In this document: piece after piece, positions 59,957-64,000 of the stretch
Position numbering within the stretch: the stretch's first letter is position 1
Layout: every line of letters begins with the position of its first letter
Assembly: GCF_000382185.1 (NCBI RefSeq)
Contig: NZ_KB907784.1
Location: 3,178,633-3,242,632, forward strand
Origin: Bordetella sp. FB-8
Lineage (GTDB): Bacteria; Pseudomonadota; Gammaproteobacteria; Burkholderiales; Burkholderiaceae_B
Length of the DNA stretch: 64,000 nt
Direction of reading: 5' to 3'
The notes under the pieces: generated by a model
What the model was told of the DNA's origin: nothing
The model's database searches: none
Seen by the model: the letters and a program-made list of their open reading frames with translations, nothing else
Program-made: the position numbers and the translations under genes

Positions 59957-60916
59957 ATGCAACTCTTTGATAGGTTCACCAAATGGCGGGCTGCGCACTC
60001 AGCGGCCGCTCCACGCGCCCTATCCACGGATACGGCCGGACAGGGCCAGTTGCTGGCCAGCCTGCTAGCGATGGCATGGTTCGTCGAGGCCCGAGACCCT
60101 TATACCGGCGGGCATTTGTGGCGGGTTTCACGCTATGCTCAAATGATGGCCGAGGCGCTCGATCTGGCGCCCGCACATGTCGCGCGCATTGGTCTAGGCG
60201 GTTTTCTGCACGATCTGGGCAAGATCGGAGTCCCGGATGCCGTGCTGCGCAAACCGGATCGGCTGACCGAGGAGGAGTATGCCGTCATCAAGACGCATCC
60301 GTCCATGGGCGCACGCATGCTGGCGGGACACCCTTTGGCCGAACTCGTGCTTGACGCCGTGCGGCTGCACCACGAGCGCCCCGACGGGAAAGGTTACCCC
60401 TTGGGCTTGAGCGGGAGCGATATCCCGCAAATGGCGCGGATTATCGGTGTCTGCGACGCCTTTGACGCCATGACCAGCCACCGGCCCTACCGCAGTGGGA
60501 TGCCGCTTGAAAAAGCGCTGGCCATCATCCGCAGCGAAAGCGGCACCCAGTTCGACGCGCAAAGCGCCGACGCGTTGATCCGGTTGGGAGAGCGCGGCGC
60601 ATTGCAGCATGTGATGGGTCATAGTGCCGACGGCATTCCTCTGCAGCAATGCCCCGCATGTGGACCGACGCTGGTGCTGAGCCGGCGCAGCGCCAGCGGC
60701 CAGTTGCTCTATTGCCGCAACTGCGGCACCGAATTCAAATTGACCGCGAGTGCCGACGGCCTGCAGGCGGCCCCGACGGGCAGCGTGGGTAGACCTGCCG
60801 ACCTGACTCCAGAGCTGGATTCAGACCTGATCCAGGAGACGGTCGCCTTCGCCGTGGCGCAACTGCCAACAGACCTGATCGGCAATTTCGACGGCGCAAA
60901 TCCCAGGGCAGCCTAG
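59957..60916 (+). CDS. HD-GYP domain protein with C-terminal zinc ribbon
   Basis: 319 residues. The HD-GYP domain has the metal-binding HD pair at residues 85-86 (GGFLHDLGKIG) and the GYP motif at 146-148 (HHERPDGKGYPLGLSG), with CDAFDAMTSHRPYR following; such domains usually hydrolyse cyclic di-GMP. A CPAC...CRNC zinc ribbon lies near residues 235-265, an uncommon addition. The ATG at 59957 has AGGAG 8 bases upstream; the longer open frame crosses the transposase remnant and is rejected. Confidence 0.88.
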   Translation: MQLFDRFTKWRAAHSAAAPRALSTDTAGQGQLLASLLAMAWFVEARDPYTGGHLWRVSRYAQMMAEALDLAPAHVARIGLGGFLHDLGKIGVPDAVLRKPDRLTEEEYAVIKTHPSMGARMLAGHPLAELVLDAVRLHHERPDGKGYPLGLSGSDIPQMARIIGVCDAFDAMTSHRPYRSGMPLEKALAIIRSESGTQFDAQSADALIRLGERGALQHVMGHSADGIPLQQCPACGPTLVLSRRSASGQLLYCRNCGTEFKLTASADGLQAAPTGSVGRPADLTPELDSDLIQETVAFAVAQLPTDLIGNFDGANPRAA

Positions 60917-60934
60917 CGCAGCGGCATTCTTGCT

Positions 60935-62071
60935 TCACCGCGTCGATGGCCCGCGCGCTTTGAATTCGAAGACCGTGCGCAGGAATGTGATGATGTCTTC
61001 CCGGTTGAGCATTCCCACGACGTGACGGTCGCGGGTGACCGGCAACTGATTGACGCCGTTGCGATCCATGACTTGAAGCGCTGTGCAGAGTTCGGCTTCG
61101 GCTTCGATGCACTTTGCTTTTTCCAAGGAGAGCATTGCCTGATCCACGCGCGTTGCCGCCCATTGCTGCGTGGGCACGGCCTTGATCTGGTGCAAAGTCG
61201 CCAATCCCACTATCCGGCCGTCACGTTCGACGAGAAAGCTGCGCTGCCCGTTGGCCAAAACAAACCTGTCCACCAGTTCCTGCAGCGCCATATCGGCCGG
61301 GATGGTGGCGCAATGCGTATTCATAGCCTGTGCCACGCTGTGGCCTGCCATCATGTCCTGCACACGCACCTGCACGACTTGCGCATGCGCGGCGCTGTCG
61401 AGGAACCAGCCGATGAAGGCGACCCACAGTCCCGTTCCCACGTTGCCGTGCAGGACCTGAAGCACGCCTAGAAAAATGAACAACAGGCCAAAGAAGCGGC
61501 CCACGTTTGCGGCGATGAGCGTCGCGCGCTGCAAGCTGCGGGTCGCTGCCCAGACGATGGCACGCAGCACGCGCCCTCCGTCGAGCGGGTAACCGGGAAT
61601 CAGGTTGAACAGGGCTAAGGAGAGGTTGAGGTAGGCAAGATAACCTGCCATGCCGGGCAGCGGCCCCGCCCCTGCGAGCAAAGGCTGCGCGATGAAAAAA
61701 ACGACCGCCAGGGCCAGGCTCACCAGAGGGCCTGCGATCGCAATGAAGAATTCCGCGAGGGCATTAGGCGGCTGGGCATCGATTTGTGCGACGCCCCCGA
61801 AAATAAACAGCGTGATGCTGCGCACGGAAATCCTGTAGCGCAAGGCAACAGCGGAATGCCCCAGCTCATGCAGCAACACGCTCGCGAAGACCATGACAGC
61901 CGTCATCGCCCCGGCCGCCCAATACAGGACCGGCGTCGATTGCGGATAGTCGGCGGGAAAATAGCCTTCCGCCAGCGACCAGGTCAGCAGCGCGAAAACG
62001 ACGAACCAGGAATAATCCAGGCCAATGGAAATTCCCATGATTTTGCACAATGGAATGTTGTGTCCGGTCAT
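60935..62071 (-). CDS. Site-2 protease family protein with CBS pair
   Basis: 378 residues. An M50 metalloprotease membrane domain has HELGH at residues 68-72 and the third zinc ligand in LDGG (163-166, NLIPGYPLDGGRVL). Two C-terminal CBS domains (about residues 240-370) bind nucleotides in related proteins. This is the SpoIVFB/Rip-type branch, distinct from RseP in the same window. Its substrate is unknown. An FNR box sits in exact class II position upstream, so it is probably induced at low oxygen. Confidence 0.9.
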   Translation of the reverse strand: MTGHNIPLCKIMGISIGLDYSWFVVFALLTWSLAEGYFPADYPQSTPVLYWAAGAMTAVMVFASVLLHELGHSAVALRYRISVRSITLFIFGGVAQIDAQPPNALAEFFIAIAGPLVSLALAVVFFIAQPLLAGAGPLPGMAGYLAYLNLSLALFNLIPGYPLDGGRVLRAIVWAATRSLQRATLIAANVGRFFGLLFIFLGVLQVLHGNVGTGLWVAFIGWFLDSAAHAQVVQVRVQDMMAGHSVAQAMNTHCATIPADMALQELVDRFVLANGQRSFLVERDGRIVGLATLHQIKAVPTQQWAATRVDQAMLSLEKAKCIEAEAELCTALQVMDRNGVNQLPVTRDRHVVGMLNREDIITFLRTVFEFKARGPSTR

Positions 62072-62116
62072 ATGTCTCGCGCCCCCGCTTGAAGCAGAGA
62101 AAACTGCTCAATCGGG

Positions 62117-62158
62117 AAATTAGGCGGAATCGTTCGAGCGGGCGTTGACGCAGATCAA
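62117..62158 (-). promoter_or_regulatory. FNR class II promoter of the site-2 protease gene
   Basis: On the minus strand, TTGATCTGCGTCAA (62158-62145; one mismatch to TTGAT-N4-ATCAA) is followed by exactly 22 bases and then TAATTT (62122-62117). That places the box at -41.5 from a start near 62110, the textbook class II arrangement. The leader to the ATG at 62071 would be about 39 bases. The rest of 62072-62350 shows no convincing gene. Confidence 0.7.
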
Positions 62159-62350
62159 GCGCTTGGCTGCGCCCCTCCTCCTGGGGGCGGCCATTTTGTC
62201 CAACGTCGTCGTTGCGGCGTGCAGCAATAGCCGCAAGAAACCCACAGGTCAAGCCTTTGCGCGCTCGGGATCGGACTGTGACCGTCCTCCCCCACCCCAT
62301 CTCGGCGACGCAACGCCGGGGATCGAACCCATCAAGCTGGACGATGCGGT

Positions 62351-62773
62351 TCAGCTACGACGGCGCAACACTCCGTTCAACGCCGTGCCGGGCGCAACGG
62401 TGTTGAACACCGTGCCATATTTCTTCACATTATCGTGCAACAAGTCCAGACGATGGTCGCTCTCGTCGGTATCGATCACGATTTCGTAGCGGATCGATTC
62501 CATCCGAGGCGGCACGTCCTGCCGCACACCCTGCACATGAACCTGCACGCCCCGCAGCTTGAAATTCAGGATTGGAGTCACCCGTTCAATCCCCTTGATC
62601 ATGCAGGCCGCCAACGCAGCCAGAAGCAACTCGGCCGGATTGAGTGCGTCCGTACGTCCAGACAGGTCAGTATCCAGGACGATGTCTGCGTTCTTGCAAT
62701 GCGCACGGCTGCCGTGGCCATCAATACGGCGCGCAGTGACATCGAAGGTCATTCTGGTCGGTGTGTCGGACAT
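62351..62773 (-). CDS. OsmC family protein
   Basis: 140 residues. The first conserved Cys is in LLLAALAACMIKGIERV (near residue 57). The usual second cysteine of peroxidatic OsmC/Ohr proteins is replaced (KYGTVFNTVAPGTAL), so thiol peroxidase activity is doubtful. GGGAG precedes the ATG (62771-62773). It lies between the FNR-controlled protease gene and arsH, on the same strand. Confidence 0.85.
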   Translation of the reverse strand: MSDTPTRMTFDVTARRIDGHGSRAHCKNADIVLDTDLSGRTDALNPAELLLAALAACMIKGIERVTPILNFKLRGVQVHVQGVRQDVPPRMESIRYEIVIDTDESDHRLDLLHDNVKKYGTVFNTVAPGTALNGVLRRRS

Positions 62774-62923
62774 CAGCGGCTCCCTGTGCGCAAACCGAAC
62801 GTGCTCAACAGGGAACCGTAAAAGTTCGTGCTCGCTGCGAGATCAGCCACGCGCAGGCTGAAGTGGAATTCATGTGCTTGCGGGAACATCATAAAATCGG
62901 ACATCAACCGGCCACCTGTATAT

Positions 62924-62953
62924 GCGTTGCAATTCTCAAAATGGATGCAACGC
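62924..62953 (-). other. Perfect 8-base inverted repeat after arsH
   Basis: GCGTTGCA (62924-62931) and TGCAACGC (62946-62953) are exact inverted copies with a 14-base loop, directly after the arsH stop. No T tract follows, so it may be a weak terminator or an unrelated protein site. Confidence 0.35.
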
Positions 62954-62955
62954 AG

Positions 62956-63678
62956 TCAGATCGAACGCTGATTGACGCGCTGGGAGAGCTGCTCGGCGCT
63001 TTCCTTGCGCTCGCTGTAGCGATCGACCAAATAGGCGCCGATATCACGCGTGAGAAACGTGAACTTCATCAACTCCTCCATCACATCGACCAGGCGGTCA
63101 TAGTAGCTGGAGGGTTTCATACGCCCTGCTTCATCAAATTCCAGAAAAGCCTTGGGTACGGACGATTGGTTGGGGATCGTCAGCATGCGCATCCAACGGC
63201 CTAGCACGCGCATCTGGTTGACTGCATTGAAGGACTGTGAGCCGCCAGAAACCTCCATGACCGCCAGCGTCTTGCCTTGTGTGGGCCGTATGGCGCCGAT
63301 CGACAAGGGTATCCAGTCGATTTGCGCCTTCATGATGCCGGTCATGGCGCCGTGGCGTTCGGGCGAGGTCCACACCATACCTTCGGACCATTGCACCAGT
63401 TCACGCAGTTCCTGCACCTTGGGGTGCGTCTCTGGGGCATCATCTGGCAGTGGCAGGCCCGAGGGATCAAAAATTCGAGCCTCTCCCCCCATTGCCTCCA
63501 GAAGGAGCGCGGCCTCTTGGGTCAGCAGCCGGCTATAAGAGCGATTACGCACCGAACCGTAAAGAAGCAGGATCCGCGGCCGGTGTTCTGCCCGCCGTTC
63601 GGGCAACCAAAGCCGCACTGGATTGATAGCGCCAAAGATCGTATTGGCGATGTTGGGCAAGTCGATCCGGTTATGCAC
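62956..63678 (-). CDS. arsH: NADPH-dependent FMN reductase ArsH
   Basis: 240 residues. Flavodoxin-like fold with the FMN phosphate loop in [15 protein letters not shown] (near residue 38), [22 protein letters not shown] (split: [22 protein letters not shown]) and [24 protein letters not shown] (split at NAVNQ), all typical of ArsH, which oxidises organoarsenicals or protects from arsenic-linked oxidative stress. The start codon is GTG (63676-63678), overlapping the preceding arsenic-gene stub by 8 bases, which suggests coupling. Confidence 0.9.
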   Translation of the reverse strand: MHNRIDLPNIANTIFGAINPVRLWLPERRAEHRPRILLLYGSVRNRSYSRLLTQEAALLLEAMGGEARIFDPSGLPLPDDAPETHPKVQELRELVQWSEGMVWTSPERHGAMTGIMKAQIDWIPLSIGAIRPTQGKTLAVMEVSGGSQSFNAVNQMRVLGRWMRMLTIPNQSSVPKAFLEFDEAGRMKPSSYYDRLVDVMEELMKFTFLTRDIGAYLVDRYSERKESAEQLSQRVNQRSI

Positions 63679-63871
63679 GACGACCGCCGCCGGTCACCAC
63701 GATTGGTCCGTTTTCCTTGGAGAACGCGCCCTGCTCAGACTTGGGCAGAATGTTGAGCACGGCCTGCCCTTTCGCTCCAGCGTGGCCAGCGAGCGGATAC
63801 ACCTCTTCCTGCTGGGTGGGCGCCGACCGACCGGGCGCGTAGAGAGCGGGAATGGCTTGAGCATCATTCAT
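63671..63871 (-). pseudogene. Arsenic operon stub: ArsC-like C terminus behind an ArsR-type operator
   Basis: The 66-residue frame ends [29 protein letters not shown] (split at SEQGA), which resembles the last part of glutaredoxin-type arsenate reductase ArsC. The catalytic N-terminal domain is missing. The first residues MNDAQAIPAL vaguely resemble the start of ArsR proteins. I read it as what remains after a deletion joining arsR and arsC; the ArsC match is moderately convincing, the ArsR match weak. Confidence 0.5.
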
Positions 63872-63874
63872 AAG

Positions 63875-63896
63875 TCAATGATACAACGTTCATTGA
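63875..63896. promoter_or_regulatory. ArsR-type operator dyad
   Basis: TCAATGA (63875-63881) and TCATTGA (63890-63896) are perfect inverted arms with an 8-base spacer, 4 bases before the ATG of the arsenic-gene stub. ArsR/SmtB family operators have this kind of imperfect AT-rich dyad over the promoter. Beyond it, GGGAGG and an ATG on the minus strand open only a 9-codon frame, and no gene is recognised to the window end. Confidence 0.55.
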
Positions 63897-64000
63897 ATTA
63901 TAGAAATGGATTCCGATATCTCGCCATTTGACCTCCCGTGGATTTCATGAATAACTTGCAAAGTTTGTCTCTATTCAGAAATCAAGAATGCCTCTTCATA

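Noticed and set aside
62290..62375. tRNA-like T-arm sequence (GGGTTCGATCCCCG on the minus strand)
   Set aside because: The T stem pairs only three bases cleanly, and acceptor and anticodon arms could not be built; probably chance.
62145..62489. Plus-strand frame with a lipoprotein-like signal (LLLGAAILSNVVVAACS)
   Set aside because: Its TTG start lies inside the FNR box of the minus-strand protease gene, there is no ribosome binding site, and the rest runs antisense into osmC without domain-like sequence.

Overview
The window looks like chromosomal DNA of a GC-rich betaproteobacterium of the family Alcaligenaceae (Bordetella/Achromobacter type). The gene order glnD-map / rpsB-tsf-pyrH-frr-uppS-cdsA-dxr-rseP-bamA-skp-lpxD-fabZ-lpxA-lpxB-rnhB, together with the individual protein sequences, fits that group. 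This is judged by eye, without a database search.

Layout. 1-6.2 kb: a truncated membrane diguanylate cyclase, then dsbB, a MarC-family gene, glnD and map on the minus strand. 6.5-22.9 kb: a long plus-strand housekeeping block for translation (rpsB, tsf, frr), UMP kinase, isoprenoid and phospholipid precursors (uppS, cdsA, dxr), and outer-membrane and lipid A assembly (rseP, bamA, skp, lpxD, fabZ, lpxA, lpxB), followed by rnhB and a SpoU-type RNA methylase. Several of these genes overlap by 1-4 bases (cdsA/dxr, fabZ/lpxA, lpxA/lpxB). 23-31.9 kb: ridA, recG, oxyR, rmlB and rmlD without rmlA/rmlC, DoxX, an internally deleted NAD(P)-binding reductase, a LysR regulator and a PAS-GGDEF protein. 32-36.3 kb: the minus-strand ugpB-A-E-C glycerol-3-phosphate transporter, with a candidate Pho box and a terminator hairpin after ugpB. 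36.6-50 kb: proC, a four-repeat membrane protein, a GST, a KefB/YbaL antiporter, psd, selU, a LysE exporter divergent from a MocR regulator with three direct-repeat operators, an FMN-dependent hydroxy-acid dehydrogenase, and cbpM/cbpA. 50-55.7 kb: a CadD-like protein, an MFS carrier, an orphan periplasmic binding protein and a divergent two-component system.

55.7-64 kb is the most unusual part. It holds a decayed AI-2E-type transporter gene behind an apparently intact FNR-type box, a P-type cation ATPase, a near-consensus XerCD dif site at 59264-59291, remnants of two insertion sequences, an HD-GYP protein, a site-2 protease with CBS domains behind an FNR box in textbook class II position, OsmC, and a collapsed arsenic operon (ArsR-type operator, arsC-like stub, arsH). 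The dif site suggests that the chromosome terminus lies inside the window. Consistent with this, GGGNAGGG octamers noticed left of dif are mostly on the plus strand, and most genes right of dif are on the minus strand. The decayed genes clustered around dif fit a plastic terminus region.

No rRNA, tRNA or CRISPR array was recognised.
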